From contig CM060177.1 of the NCBI GenBank assembly GCA_030549775.1, forward strand, positions 63,366,638 through 63,430,637: 64,000 bases of DNA, given 5' to 3'. The position numbers and the translations under genes are program-made. Positions 12,181 to 25,639 of this stretch are shown piece after piece. The number at the start of each line of letters is the position of its first letter. Position 1 is the first letter of the stretch. The DNA comes from Tamarix chinensis. Lineage: Eukaryota > Streptophyta > Magnoliopsida > Caryophyllales > Tamaricaceae. Under the pieces are notes generated by a model that was not told where the DNA came from, did no database searches, and saw only the letters and a list, made by a program, of their open reading frames with translations.

Positions 12181-12834
12181 TCTCTCCCCCACACACCAAA
12201 AACAACAAAATAACCAAAGTAGGAACAGATCGGGCATGGGGGAAAAAATAAGGAAAAACGATTGACTCATACCATCACTGGGTATACGGCCGTCCAACCT
12301 CAATTGCGATCGGCTTAGCTTTCATCCGCAATATTCTCTATAGACACTCAGTTTCTTCCCTCTTCCCCAAGCTCCCAGATCCACCTTTTTGCCTTCCTTT
12401 CCAATAATGGCAGCCGCTGCTGCTGCTGCTTCTGCATTACCGTTACTTCACTCTCACCTATTCCTATTCCTCCTCCTCTGCCCTTCGAGAGGTGGTGGTG
12501 CTGGGGTACATTTTGGCAGATTATAGCTTTGGGGTAAAAATAAATGGATGCATACATATGCGAAGACAAAACAAAATTGATGACGGCGATGATTAACAGA
12601 GAAAAACCATTCTCTGTCTCTCTCCTTTCTCTGTTGCCGAGAAGAATAGGAGGAGGGATGAAGTTGGGACCGAGGGAAATCGAATTGACTCGAGGATGGG
12701 CGACGTGGGAGGCAAGCAGAAAAAATGGTGAACTGCTGCACGCGAGCTACAGTGAAGACGAAGAAGCAGCAGGTGCGCGCGCGAGAGAGAGGATGTTATG
12801 AACGATTTTTTTTTTATAAAAGTACCGTGCCGCA
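12181..12834 (-). other. Possible gene 5' end (leader/first exon) on the minus strand
   Basis: This is a local island of balanced composition with CpG-rich words (GCGCGCGCGAGAGAG), unlike the AT-rich DNA around it. On the minus strand it reads like a plant 5' leader: pyrimidine-rich stretches, CTCTCTC tracts, then a short frame at 12454-12368 beginning MQKQQQQRLPLLERKAKRW. The frames are short and overlap in several phases, so no product can be given. A MITE-like copy abuts its upstream side. It could be a genuine promoter and first exon, or a relic of one. Confidence 0.3.
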
Positions 12835-13026
12835 CTAATGAGTAAGTAGTTTTAAAAGTAGGTCAAAATAACTTCTAGATTATTACTTTTAGAAAGTAAT
12901 TTTTACAAATTACTTTTTTATAATTACTTATTAAAAGTAATATCAAACACTTATAAAAATCTATAATTACTTTTTATAATTAATTATCTGAAAAACTACT
13001 TTTCTTAAGTAAAAACAAACAAGCTA
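12835..13026. mobile_element. MITE-like element, family B, copy 2
   Basis: It shares with 2975-3168 the order GTAGTTTTAAAAGTAGG, TAATTACTTTTTATAATTAA, ATCTGAAAAACTACTTTTC and the end AAGTAAAAACAAACAAGCT. It is non-coding. It adjoins a GTACCGTGCCG box, and the other two copies sit beside a GTACCGTACCGG box, so the target or a short flank is shared. Confidence 0.55.
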
Positions 13027-13498
13027 CTACTTATTAAATTATATGTTGCTATCTATGATGTTCATGTTATGTTAATAAGAATGATGAGTCCTAATTTATC
13101 TTAGTCGTGTCTAGCATGAAATCTTGATATGTTATATGTGGTATGGTCATAGCTGGCACACAATGTAAACTCTATTGTTGATAATTGTAGTACTAGTAAA
13201 TAAGGATATCGTTCTATACCGAGGATTGAGAGAGCTCATCTCTATTTAACTAGCTCAAAAATAATAAAAATAAGAACATTAAATCACACAAAATAAATAA
13301 ATAAATAAGAAAAATACTAATAGGGGTTTTTTAATAGAAAATAATAAAAGTAATAAATAAAATAAAGTAATAAAAATAATGAATACCCACAAAAATATGA
13401 TAAATATGTTAGGAAAATCTAAACCCTCCATTAGATTAGGTCAAAATATAATAATAATTTTAAGTCAATATTTAATCATGAGAAAGAGATTGACTAAG
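13027..13498. other. Unassigned AT-rich non-coding
   Basis: It contains a phrase (GGATATCGTTCTATACCGAGG) of a kind common in plant non-autonomous retroelements, followed by runs of AATAA. No element boundary or gene was found. Confidence 0.4.
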
Positions 13499-13830
13499 CC
13501 CCTGTTTGGTTTTACTTATTATTAATAACTACTTTTAGATAAAAACTACTTTTATAAATCTACTTTTAAAAAGAATACTTTTACAAGTAAAACGTATGTT
13601 TGTTTTAACTTTTATTACATAAGTGATTAATGCTAAAAAAAACTAATTATTGTATCTTATTACTGTTTGGTTTTCATTTTCCTACAAAATTACTTTTTCT
13701 TTTTCATCTTTAGTTTTTATCTTCCTATATATATCTTTTAGTAATAGTTACTATATAAATTAGGTAAAATTAAATATTAAAGCATATATTAAACATTACA
13801 AGTATTAAAAAAATATAAAGATATTACAAA
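13499..13830 (+). mobile_element. MITE-like element, family C, copy 2
   Basis: It begins GCCCCTGTTTGGTTTTACTT, a typical hAT-MITE terminus, and follows copy 1 (10308-10640) closely through TAATAACTACTTTTAGATAA, TTTTCATTTTCCTACAAAAT and TATCTTCCTATATATAT. The 3' terminus could not be located, so the end is approximate. Confidence 0.6.
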
Positions 13831-16317
13831 GTACTAAAAATTATAAAATAAAATTATAAACTTATTAAAAAAAATTATGAACAACCACTAAACAAACTTT
13901 ATAAAATTCACAAATATCTAAAACTCAAATAGTGACAATGATCAAAGTTTATATTATATAATAAACATTTTTAAATGTATAATAAGCATCATAAAATCAA
14001 ATAGTTCAATGATGTGCGTTGTAAATATCATCCGTAATCCTACGCAATTGAAATTTTATTATAATTAAATTTTTTTAGGTGGGGGAGATTATCTATTATT
14101 AGAAAGTGGTTAGATTTTAGTTTTAAATTTTATTTAATCTAATAGGTGATTGCGTATATAATAGTTAGAGGAGAGATAGAAAAGTCTCTTATTGATATTA
14201 CTATATAATAGACAATTAAAATAAATTAAAAATTTTAAAATTATATATATATAAATCTATTAGTGGGGGCAGTTATTAAGGATTGACCCCTTAATAACTT
14301 AGTATAGAAAATAATATAGTATGCAAAACATGTTGAATGAAAGCTAAATGATTCTTCTAAAATATTTGAAAATAATGACTTTTTAATAAAATTGGTATCA
14401 AAATATGGTTGTGCCATTGTTGATTAAATTCAATTAGCCTTAAAAATCATCTATAAAAATAAAATTAGTTGTAATTTGTATGGAATCACACACTAAATTA
14501 TATACGTTAATTTATACTAACTTACAAGTTACAAAATTGATGGCAGATTTTTTTTACATTATAAATAATGTATTATATACTTGATTAGAGTCAATAATTA
14601 ATTTTTTCTTAAACCAAAGATTGGCTCATCAAGCTAGCAAGTTTATTGATTATCTAGCCAAATGCTTCATGACCTAGTTTAACATTAGAACATGAAAGCA
14701 TATTTTCATTCTATTTGTACAAACAACATAAGACTCTTGCATGCAAGGTGCCTTTACATCAACATTTGTTGATTATTGTGGGAAAGGTGTATTGAACTAT
14801 CTATTATAAAGAAAAAACTAATTGAAGGAGAGGGGAGGAAAGATGATTTGATTTGTCTTGCATAAGTTATCTACACAAAGAAATATCACTCTAGCTCCAC
14901 CATTACCAAATATGAATCCACAGGCAAGATTGGACATCAATCAGAGTTCTAGCTCGAGTGTCTGCTTGAAAAAAATTAAATGAGCATTAATATTTGTGAA
15001 ATGTCATAAGCTACTTAAGCACACAATGAATACTAGTACAATAAGGAACAGGTATTATAAATAATTCAGTGTCATAGCCACTCTTACAACACGTTTATCA
15101 GCTGACAGATTTTCCCCCTTTACAAGGGCACTAAAGAGAGGGAATGAACCTTATTAACCATATTCCAAATGGTTGCAGAGTGTACATAAGCAAAGTAGAA
15201 AAGGTAAAAGATTTACAACAAAAGATTGTGAAAGAATTAGGCACGACAATTGCAGGTTTTTTTCCAACTGGTTGAAGGGTGTTAATATGTATTGGAAGGA
15301 AATTCATTTTACAAAATACAATTCAACTATCCTGACAAAGAAATTGGGAGATTTGCAAAGGGATGAGGTAGCAATTTTTTTCAGGTCTTAGGGCTTTGAT
15401 TTTGTTTCCAGAAAATACTTCCATTTTTCTTTGGGAATATGTTTCAATTCTGTTCAGGGCTTGGGCTTTCCTGACAAAGAAAGATAACAGAAAAAGAATA
15501 ACTTGTAGCTGGTAGTTTATGAGTGGTAAGCTAGTGGTGGCAGAATATATGATTGTTCTTGGTGAACTGATTAGGCCAGGTGTGATTTTTTGCTGTATTG
15601 ATTATTGGATGTGCAATTGAAGGTGAAGAAGAAACCATGAGGTTGAAGAAGAAGGAGAAACTAACAACATTATAAAATTTGTAGGAAAAAATGGGGATAG
15701 CAAAAATATTTAACACCGTGAGCATCATTTTACGGAAGGAGGAATGATGCAAAATAACAATAAGTAGTATATATGATGTAAAGTGAAAAGTATGGGCATA
15801 TGATACAGGGCATAAAGTACAATATCTAAGAATTAAGATAAGGAAAATTTTCAGCTCCTCACAGCTATCAAATGACAGAACTGGTACCATACCTAACATC
15901 CAAAATTCAAGACTCCAATTATACATAATTAACATTGCCAACAAAGAAACGGAATATCGCTGAATAAGACATAATCAAATATCAAGCATATGCCCCGCAG
16001 ACCCAGCTTAATACTAGAGTTAAATACCACCATTAAACATACAAAATTAACTAAGACCGATGGGATGAGCAATAGGAGCTTCATGAACTTACCACCACAT
16101 TGTCCGAGGAGAATATCAGCCGAAAGCTTCATCAGGTTTCATGGCATAGCGTATCTGTCGAATAAACCCTTCTTGTAACCGCTCATTCAGAAAATCCTGT
16201 TGCAGGAAAGCCGGTAATCATAAGAAATCTATGCTTTATACAACACCAATCAACCCCCACCCCCACTCTCTACCCAAAATAAAAAGACAGAAGACTTACC
16301 ACCTCCACCAGAAATTA
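13831..16317. other. Mostly unassigned DNA with an exon-like remnant near 16.1-16.2 kb
   Basis: The stretch is AT-rich to 15.1 kb, then more balanced. On the minus strand an exon-like segment runs from about 16194 down to 16109. It is preceded by CCTGCAACAG and reads DFLNERLQEGFIRQIRYAMK then PDEAFG and a TGA. I do not recognise the protein. A 67-codon frame (15929-16132) overlaps it in another phase. The 72-codon plus frame at 15173-15391 and the 137-codon minus frame at 15531-15944 show no family signature. Confidence 0.3.
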
Positions 16318-17056
16318 CACAAACACACACATATTGGTTCCTTTTGTCTGCAAAAACTTCAATTGATGTCAACTAACATCATTAATTCTAGTTTCAAGTT
16401 ATATATATTTTAAAACAAATTGAAGAAGACGGACATCAGGTCAAATGAAAACTTCATAGATCTGGCAGGAAAATAAGATTAACAGATCTGGAATCCCCTA
16501 ATTCATTCAAATGTAATACAACAACGCAAGACCAACCGAACCTAAAAATAAAAAACTCGCAGAACAACAACCTGGAACAAATCTCGTAGAAGAAGAGAGA
16601 TTGCATACCTGGAACAAATCTCGCAGAACAAACTCTAAAAACTAGTGTATATCCTTCTGTTTGTGCAGTAGCAAACGCAGAATGCCTGTCAAGTAGATGC
16701 GAAAGAGTGGAGGCAAGATCGAACGATGTAGAGCCGAAGAGTCGAACAGCTGCAACTCGAATGGCCGAACGCAGAGGTCTGGCTGTCGAGGGTCTTTCAG
16801 AGTCGAACAGTGAAACGAGTAGGTTATAAACGACTTTCTCACTTAACATGGTACCGTACCGGGAAGATTAAAACTAATTTTGATAAGTAGATAGGATTTA
16901 CTTTTTGATTATAGCTTATCAAAAATAGTTTTAGATAATTAATTTTAAAAATAACTTTTAAAAAGGAGAACCAAACACTAATAATTAATCTGTAATTACT
17001 TCTTATAATTAATTATCTAAAAAACTACTTTTCCTAAGTAAAACAAAACAAGCTCT
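16318..17056 (+). repeat. Segmental duplication, copy 2 (partner at 2395-3168)
   Basis: The order of landmarks is the same as at 2395-3168: TATTGGTTC, CTGCAAAAACTTCAATTGAT, the kinase exon 4 region (here shortened, with most of the exon lost), ATAGATCTGGCAGGAAAATA, the leader-like CpG-bearing segment, GTACCGTACCGG and the family B MITE. A 131-residue minus-strand frame (16454-16849) covers the leader-like segment. Its counterpart in copy 1 is closed, so it is probably not a protein gene. The copy includes a local ATTGCATACCTGGAACAAAT duplication that copy 1 lacks. Confidence 0.85.
16870..17056. mobile_element. MITE-like element, family B, copy 3
   Basis: It belongs to the duplicated block and ends CCTAAGTAAAACAAAACAAG. 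It was most likely copied with the block and not inserted separately. Confidence 0.5.
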
Positions 17057-17739
17057 AAGTTATATACTAAAAGTAGGTCTATACACCTTATATTGAATAC
17101 GATAAAGCACCAATATTAATCCTATTAACACTAGCAGTACAGTAGAAATAAGCAAATCCTATATTTAACTAGATTCAATGCATTAAGTATAATTAGAAGG
17201 GTGTCAATCTAAGTACCGAATCTATTACACTAAGCATGTCTAGTTGTATTTTCCTTCTTTGACCCACATGTATCTAAATATTTTACTAATTTGGTTAGAA
17301 TCACAAAATGATTAGGTGAATTGTTATCCAACCTAGCTACAATTTATACATATAAATTCTAGTATATTTATATGGTCACCTAGCAGATAAATAATACTAT
17401 ATATTATCACTATGATTAAACTAGAATAAGGCATACACCATATAAATTATACTTGACAAAATTATATATATAAGCAATAAAAATTAAAATAGATTCATTG
17501 AAAAATCTTATGAAACAAAGAAAAATAATATCATATCTCAAACCATAATATAGTGTTTCAGTCTATTCCCCAGTAATTAATAATTAGCCAGTCATAATAA
17601 TTCAATTAATTACATAGAAAGTAATATATCAAATATATAAAATAAAAATAGAAAAATAAATAATTGGAATTAGTTATGGATGAGAGATTAAAAAAATTAT
17701 TCAGATAAAAAATTAATTAATTTTATCTTAAATAAATTT
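17057..17739. other. Unassigned AT-rich non-coding
   Basis: Very AT-rich sequence with many short A/T runs. No coding or boundary signal was seen. Confidence 0.4.
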
Positions 17740-19003
17740 TTTGGTATCCTTTTGCTTTTTCTTCTCTTGCACGGTCTTAAAATTCTATGCACTTTTACTT
17801 CTTTTTTTCTTTTTCTTTTTTCTTATTCTTATGCTTCGCTGGCTCTTTCGACTGGTTGCCATCAACCCTCCTTCTCTCTCCTACGTCCTATCTTTCTTTT
17901 CTTCTGTGCCTTTCTCGTTTTCTGTGCAGCCTCCTCTCAACGGCTGACCATGCTAGGCTTTCTGTGCCTTGAAGCTGCTACTTTTTTACCCCGTCAGCCC
18001 TCTCTACTGTGCTTCTGCCTGGCTTTGAATTATTCTTTTTCTCTCTTCACTATGCCGCCTCTGAATCTCCTTTTTCTTTATTTTGTTTTTTGCCGTCCCC
18101 TCTCGATCTTGTTGTTGTTCTTTTTTTTTTCTCCCACGTTGCTGCTCTCTTTTTTCATTTCGTATCATATGTCCTCCTTTTATTATTGTTGCTGGTCTCT
18201 TTATAATTTTTTCTTCTCCCGATCGTCTCTTTTGTTCCGAGGCCTTTAGGCCTTCGGTCCTTGGACTGTTGGTCCCAAGGCCAAATAATTTTTTTTAATA
18301 TATGCATTACTTGCAAAATAAGATTAGAGAAATTAATAAATAATCTTATATTCTAAATTTATTTAGTTTATATCATTTTAGCCCAAATAATGTAATTTAT
18401 GCAATTATTATTACTTAAGCATAAAATCATAATTATTCACATATATCACTTAAATGAAATACCAAAAACTAATATTAAGGGGGTATAAAATATATGAAAA
18501 ATATAAACTCATCAATATGATCATGAGAGAGCATGTATATCTAATTGTATGGAATAAACATGATATATGTTTAATTTGACCTCCATATTATGCAAGGACT
18601 TTATATGCTTGTCACTTTTGTTGAGAACCTAGCTTACTTAGTACGAAGCGTACTGATACCCTTTGTTCAGTCATCTGCTCTTTTCCACGAGTAAAGGACC
18701 ACGTGTAGTTTTTTTTGGATTGCCAGCAGTGGGTGTACCTCGTTTTGAGCTCGCTACTTAAGAGCGTGGATATCAAGAGTGTTTTTTTTTGTCATCAATG
18801 GACCAGGGTTTGGGCTACACCATATGGTTGCTTTCTATTATTATAATCTTGAACTTTAGTTTAATCTCCTTTCATATATTTGAATATTTGTGGACTGTCA
18901 AGGTCTTGCTTTGTAAACATTTTATTTACTATGTATATATCGTGTTTCTTGCGTACTCTACCTTTATTTTGATCAGTTTAGTTTTTCAATATAGTATCTA
19001 ATA
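17740..19003 (+). mobile_element. Fragment G of the giant-LTR family (tentative)
   Basis: It has the pyrimidine-rich block (17750-18250) and then TTACTTAGTACGAAGCGTACTG near 18633, which matches TTACTTAGTACGTAGCGTATTG near 33276 inside copy D. Both termini of the family are missing. Several overlapping open frames within 17741-18298 are pyrimidine-rich artefacts (Phe/Leu/Ser runs). The strand is inferred from the shared phrase. Confidence 0.45.
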
Positions 19004-20999
19004 TGTGCCAAAAATACTAAAATACCCTTCTTACTTATTAAATTACCAAAATACCCCTTTTATGTATTAAATTCCTAAGCTATCCTTCTTGCTTATTAAA
19101 TTACCAAAAGACCCTTTTTATTCATTAAATTACAAAGTTGCCCTTTTTACTTATTTTCTTACCAAATTGCTTCTTTCACATGCCAATTTACCAAAATAAC
19201 CTTCTTACTTACTAAGTTACCATATTACCCTTTTTTATTTATAAAATTATCAATTTACCCTTCTTATGCCAAAAATTAATAAAATACCCTTAACACATAA
19301 AATGTTAATACCCATAGTCCACATGCATCATCTAACACCACCAACCATTATTATTCACTATTAATAGATACTATCACCTACCACACACACTTATTTAGGT
19401 TACACCCTTTTGTATAAGAAAATTTACTAAAATACCCCTAGGGCTTATATTAACATTATTTCTCCTACAAATGGCCATATTTGATTACATAACATGCATA
19501 TGTATCTAATATCAACATTAATAACAAGTCTCATTTCTTAGCCATCATTTCTACACATGGCACATTTCATAATATAGCATGCTTTTCATTACAACTATCA
19601 ACATATGTTGTAAATTATAATATGCTTAACATCACATAATATGAACACAAATATATTTATAACCCTAATATGCTAGCATATGTATATTCATACATTTTAG
19701 TAGGGTAGAGTGGTTACCTTATTTTCAGCAATAATTAAACTTTACCGATAACTTTGATTAGTAAAAATTAGTACTTGGAAATAATATCAAAACTAGAATA
19801 TTAATAGCAGAAAATTAAAAGAATAATTTTTTTTATCAAAAAGCTTAGTAAATACATATTCATGCTAACTATATTTATACCTCAAAAATTGACTAAGCAA
19901 GCTTAAAATATGTAGTAGGTCTCATGTTGCGTGCACAAAAATAAGGGAACTAATGATGGAGAAGAAATTTGGAAGAAGGGGGGAGGGTTGGTTTAGGTAA
20001 GGGATTGAGGGCTTCGATTACGAGCTTATGGAGGGGAGTGAGGGTAGTGGCTGGGTGTAGGGAGGGTAGCGTGTGAAATACCCAAAACCTCTAATTTTAT
20101 AAATTATGACAAAATAAGGTTTTATTAGGAAAACTAATTAAATAAATTATTTTATTTAAATAAAGGGAATTAATTAAGGTAAATCAAGAAGAAAATAATA
20201 AATAATTTAATTAGGAAAAATTGGGGCATTTTGTTAAGGAAAATGGAATTTAGGAAGGAATTATTTAAAATATCCCAAATTAACCTAAAACGGGATTTAA
20301 TTATTATTATTATTATTTTTTGAATATTCAGAAATCCTAAAATATCCTAAACACCCAACCAACTTATGACTCTCCTTTTCCCTTTTCTCTTTTTTCCTCC
20401 TTTTTCCTTTTTCTTTCTTTCTATGATCCCCCAGAATTTAAAAAACATATAAATTAATAAATAACTTTTATTCAAGATAAATTATCTTTTAAATTTAATT
20501 AATTTAATTATTTTATGGATTTTTGAATATATAAAATTGGATAGGGATATTTAATAAATTAAAATAAGTATTTTATTATTTTATCATACTCATTTTATTT
20601 AAATAAATTTTCAAACCAATATTTTTCCAAAATTAAACTTCTAAACCCATATATATAATTATATTAAATTAAATTATTAAATAAATTTATTACCAAAAAA
20701 TATTACACTCTATTATTTTATAAATTAAATTATTATAATTTTTCGTATTTTTCCTTTTCCTCTTTTTCCCTTTTTCCCTTTTTCTTTTTTTTTCTCCTTT
20801 TTCCTCCTTTCTTTCCTTTTTTTCCTTTTTCTCCCCTCGGGCAGCTAGCACCTGACCTGTTCAGCTCTTCCCCCTATGCCTGAGTCGTAGGCCCATTCTC
20901 CCTCTCCCCTCCTCTCTTTTTTCTCTTACGTCACAGGCCCATCCCTACTTTTCTTTCCTTCCTCCCCCCACCCGCATCGACCAGCCTAGTGCCCTTGCC

Positions 21000-22020
21000 C
21001 TTCTTTCCTTTCTCTCCCTGGACCAGACCAACCCATTTTTGCTTTCCCCCCATGCCCAACCTGCCTCTCCTCTCCCTTTCTTTCTTCTTCAACCTTTTTC
21101 TTCGACCTGCTCTTCGATGTCCATGCCCAAGCACGCCCAACCACCACCCTACAACTACCATACCTAACCACCACCTGCCTCCCTGTAACTCTCTCTCTCT
21201 CCCCTCGTCCTTTTCTTCCCTTTTTGGACCCAAACTAGCCCTACACCCCAGTCCGCATGCCCCTTTTCTTTTCCCTCTTCTCCCCCTCCCTCTCCCTGCC
21301 ACCCGCCCACCTCTACCACCCTGCAGCCTACCCCGATCGGCCACTTACTTCCCTCTTCTCCCTCTCCTTTTTCTTCTCCTCACCAACCCTCTCCTGCCCC
21401 ATAATGTCAAGCCTTCATTTCCCTTCCCCTAATTTATTTATCTCCTTTTCTTATCCTTCCATTTCCATCCCTATTTTGCAACGCCGCCTCCCCCCACCGC
21501 TTCCTCTGCCTCACCAACCGCCCGAACCACCTTCTTCACCCCTGCTACCACCCTACACCACTAGGCCACCCACCTTGAGCCACCCTATAGCCTTTCTTCC
21601 TCCCCTATTCTTTTTCTCTCTTTTTCCTCCCTTCTCGACAGCCACCCTACACCTCCTCCATCCGCTACCTTCCCGCCACCTCCCAAGCCACCGACCCACT
21701 CCCTGCAACCTCCTCTACCACCCCTACACCTCTTTTGGTTGAGACTGACACCATCACCCCCTTATTTTTCCCCTCATTTTTCCTTCCTTCTCAGCCACCT
21801 CCACCTCCACCTCGACAACCCCCTTCGCAGCCTCACCTCTACCGCCCTTCGCCTCCAACCATCTATCCCTGACCACCACCTACACCCCTTCTTCAACCCT
21901 GCACCCTTCTCTTACCCTAAATCCTCCCCCATCTACCTTCTTCCTAGCCCCAAAATTGACTCCCACTTATTCCCCTTATGCCATTTCGAGCCATTACCCC
22001 TCTTATTTTGCATGCAGCTC
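21000..22020 (+). other. C-rich leader-like module of D1 (not a protein gene)
   Basis: It holds several overlapping frames of 98-161 codons rich in Pro, Ser, Leu, His and Thr. They arise from stop-poor C-rich DNA in more than one phase, and no domain or conserved frame appears across copies. Read as the transcribed leader portion of the LTR. Confidence 0.6.
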
Positions 22021-22689
22021 ATGCTACATGAGTAGCATGAGTTGCTGCATGACTTGGTATATTTTGTTTAATAAGTTTTAAGGTATAATAATATTTAAGT
22101 TAAGTATTTCATTAATTTAATTTTATAAAGTCTTATGCTTTGGTTTTCTCACTTCTAATGTGATAAGTATTGATATTATTTTTAGGTATTAGTTTTGCTA
22201 ATCAAAGCTTGAATCTTTAACCAGGATATCGGTAAAGTTCGATTTTTGCAGGAATTAAGGTAATCATTAAACCTCACTTAAACGTAAGGATAAACTTATG
22301 TTAGCACATTAGGGTTTTTAATATGTTATTATGCTTGATATATGTTGTTTACTATAATATATGTAGTTTCTCATGTTGATTGATAAAAAGGAAAGCATGC
22401 TAGTTTATATGCCATGTATCGAAGAAATGCTCAAGGAAGGAGAATTGATATTCAAGAATATGTTAAGTACTTATCTATGCTATATTATGTTATTGTGATC
22501 ATTAATGCATGATTAATATTACCGTGAGCCCTAGGGCATTTTAGTAATATGTCTTGGACAAGAGTGCGTCCTAATATTTGTAGTTGTTAATGAGTATTAT
22601 GTTGAAATACAGTTGGTGGAATTGGATGATGAGAATAGAGTATTAATCTTTATATTTTATATAGTGGTGATAATTTGATAAAGGTGGTG

Positions 22690-23480
22690 TAATAAAGGAT
22701 AAAATGGTAATTTTGGAAGAAAATGGCAAAATAGTAATTTTATAAGTAAAAGGGTATTATGGTAATTTTGGAAGTTAAGGGTATTATGATAATTTTGGAA
22801 GTAAATGGAAAAATAGTAATTTTATAATTAATAGGGTAATTTGGTAATTTAACCAACTAAAGGATAATTTGGTTATTATAATGATAAAGAAGGGTAAAAT
22901 GGTAATTATAATAATCGAGAAGGGTAAAACAATAATTATGATAATGGAGAAGGGTAAAATGATAAATTAATAAAAGAGATGGGTAAAATGGTAATTTGGT
23001 GTGAAGGAAGGGTAAATTGGTAATTATAATAATGGAGAAGGGTAAATTGGTAATTATGACAATGGAGAAAGGAAATTTGGTAATTTAACCAACTAAAGGA
23101 TAATTTCGTAAGTATGATAATGGAGAAGGGAAATTTAGTAATTTAGCCAACTAAAGGGTAAATTGGTAATTATTTAACAAACCAAAGGATAAATTGGTAA
23201 TTATAATAATGGAGAAGGGTCAATTGGTAATTACGACAATGGAGAAAGGCAATTTGGTAATTTAACCAACTAAAGGGTAATTTGGTAATTATGATAATGG
23301 AGAAGGGCAATTTGGTAATTTAACCAACCAAAGGGAAAATTAGTAATTATTTAACCAACCAAAGGGTAAATTGGTAATTATAATAATGGAGAAGGGTAAA
23401 TTAGTAATTTATCCAACTAAAGGGCAATTTAGTAATTATAACAAAGGATAAGGGTAATTCGGTAATCTAACCAAGAAAAT
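22690..23480 (+). repeat. Minisatellite in D1 (AAGGGTAAATTGGTAATT type)
   Basis: Degenerate repeats of AAGGGTAAATTGGTAATTAT, alternating with AATGGAGAAGGG and TTAACCAACTAAAGGG, recur through the stretch. The same motif in complement appears in copies B (46070-47020) and F (19010-19440), so the array belongs to this LTR subfamily and is not a chance local expansion. Confidence 0.85.
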
Positions 23481-24409
23481 AGGAAATATGATAAGTGTAG
23501 CATTTATGAAGGGTGATTGGTGACCTAATAAGTGTAGGAGATAATTTGGTAACCTAAACCGAATAAGGAGGTGGCTAAGAACAACTATGTGTGTGTTATA
23601 TGCCTTGTATGCCACGTCTTATGCCATGTTGTGTACCTTATGCTTAATAATTAATCATTGTAGTGCAACTTGGAGTGGAGGTATGATTATATGAATTCCT
23701 TATGGCATGTGTACCATGATGACATGTGTTGTGCTTACGACGTTATATGATGTGACCCTCTAGGACATGCATGCTAGGATGTTAATAATATGATATGGGG
23801 TAATAGGATAAAAAGAAACAAATGGGAAGTGATTTAACTAAGGGGACATGAGATTGACCTTATTATCTCATGACCCATGAGGGGGAAAATAAAAGGAGGT
23901 TATGATCAAAACGAATGAGTGATGTAACTCTTGTATGGGAGATTCCTAGGGTTTGCATGGGGTGGATGGATTCTACATAGGATGATCCTTACGTAAGAAA
24001 GGTGTTAGGGTTTTGAGTGGCCAACTAGGGTTTCACGGTCATATGTATAATTGGTGAGTAGAGTGATATGGTTTGGGTTGAATCTAAATGAGATGAGGTG
24101 TTGGACGATAAAAGAAAGGTTGGGCCACATAGGTCCAATTAGGGTTTCAAGGGAAAACCCTAGAGAGTGGTAGTGAGAGAATTTGAATGTTATAAGGTGA
24201 TGGGCCTTAACCCACACCCTTAGGAGTTGGGTTTTCGTTATGGGTAAATGTGGAGGAATGGATGTTGGGGTGTGATAAGAATCACAAAGGTCTCAAGATA
24301 CGGGACGAGCCATCTCGGGAGGATAGAAGTAGACATGTATGTCAAGGGTGAAATACTTTTTAATAAGATACGAATAAGACAGTAATCATTTAAAGAGGAA
24401 GATTGTTGA

Positions 24410-24790
24410 GATGGACCTAGACGGGTCCACCGATGAATAATAGTGGCCAGGAGTCGGAGTGCCCTGGAGACCGGTCCATCGGCGAATAATAGTGGCCAGG
24501 AACGTTTTACCCCGCATGATTTTTGGTCCACTGGCTATAATAGCAGGGGATTCCATGCTCAACAAACTAAATGTAATAACAATACTACATGGGAAAGACA
24601 CAAAGTAATTATAGTGAAACACCATGTGAGTCGAGGCCAGACCGGTCCAACAGCGAATAATAGTGGTTAGGAGTGTTCTACCCTAGAGACCGGTTCACCA
24701 GTGAATAATAGTGGTCAGGAGTGTTATGCCCTATATGTATTCTATTCCACCGGCTATAATAGTGGGGGTTCCCGCACTCATATGGATATA
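24410..24790 (+). repeat. Dyad-motif array in D1
   Basis: GGTCCACCGATGAATAATAG, ACCGGTCCATCGGCGAATAA and related variants repeat about every 45-60 bases. Each is followed by a GTGGCCAGGAG phrase, and CACCGGCTATAATAG closes the array. The same array lies in E, D2, A and B. Confidence 0.85.
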
Positions 24791-25639
24791 AAATCCAAGA
24801 GATGATTGAATAATGATGGACTAATGGCCTAAGTCCTAGAAGTATTGATTTCACATTATGACCTATTAATATCCGATTAATTTTTTAAGTATGTGACTGT
24901 ATGGATGTGAATATTATGTATCTAATTGACTTGCACCCCCTCTTGTCCTCTTCCCTCTATCCTTTTACCTCCAATTAGCCTATATATACCCCATAAATAG
25001 CCTCAAAATTGGATTCATTTTGCAGCCTAGAAAATTTTCCCCTTTGCGCCACCTCCCAATCAGACGATCGCTCCGTTGCCGCCACCTAGCTCCATCACTG
25101 GAGATACCCACATAACCATTCCTTGCATCACCCTCTACCAAACTAAAACTCCCTCCTCCCTGCACGAGCCACCCCCGCCCCGTGCAAAGTTCCCCTCTCG
25201 ATCAACCCCTCATCGACCCCCGCTACCCTTCGCACCACCGTCCACCACCAATCCCGCTGCAACCAACACCCGCTCTACCCTCCAAACCAACCAGGAAGCT
25301 TCCTCTACCTCCCCATACATCCCTCGCTCCCTGACTCCCTCTCCTTCTCCCTTCTCCTCCCTCCATCACCTTTGGCTGCCACACCCACTATCGTGCACTG
25401 CCACCTTTGGTTGCACCACTACCTTCATTCCAACCCTCTCCACTTGAGGCACCCACCACCACCTCAATCACCCCGTCATTCCCTCTCTTATAGCCTATAC
25501 CACCATCTCTCCACCTCTTTTCTCCCTCCACCATCGCCGTGCACTGCTGTCGGTGCCGCCACCGTCCCTAGGTGGTACTCTAGCCTTCTCAACCCCTAAA
25601 CCCATTTTATACAAGTATTAGCTATTTTAATAGAATTAA

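Noticed and set aside
16454..16849. 131-codon frame as a gene
   Set aside because: The duplicate at 2616-2940 does not keep the frame; reading is leader-like and Ser/Leu/Arg-biased.
20931..22035. Long Pro/Ser/Leu-rich frames on both strands
   Set aside because: They come from C-rich, stop-poor DNA in several phases at once and are not conserved as protein between LTR copies.
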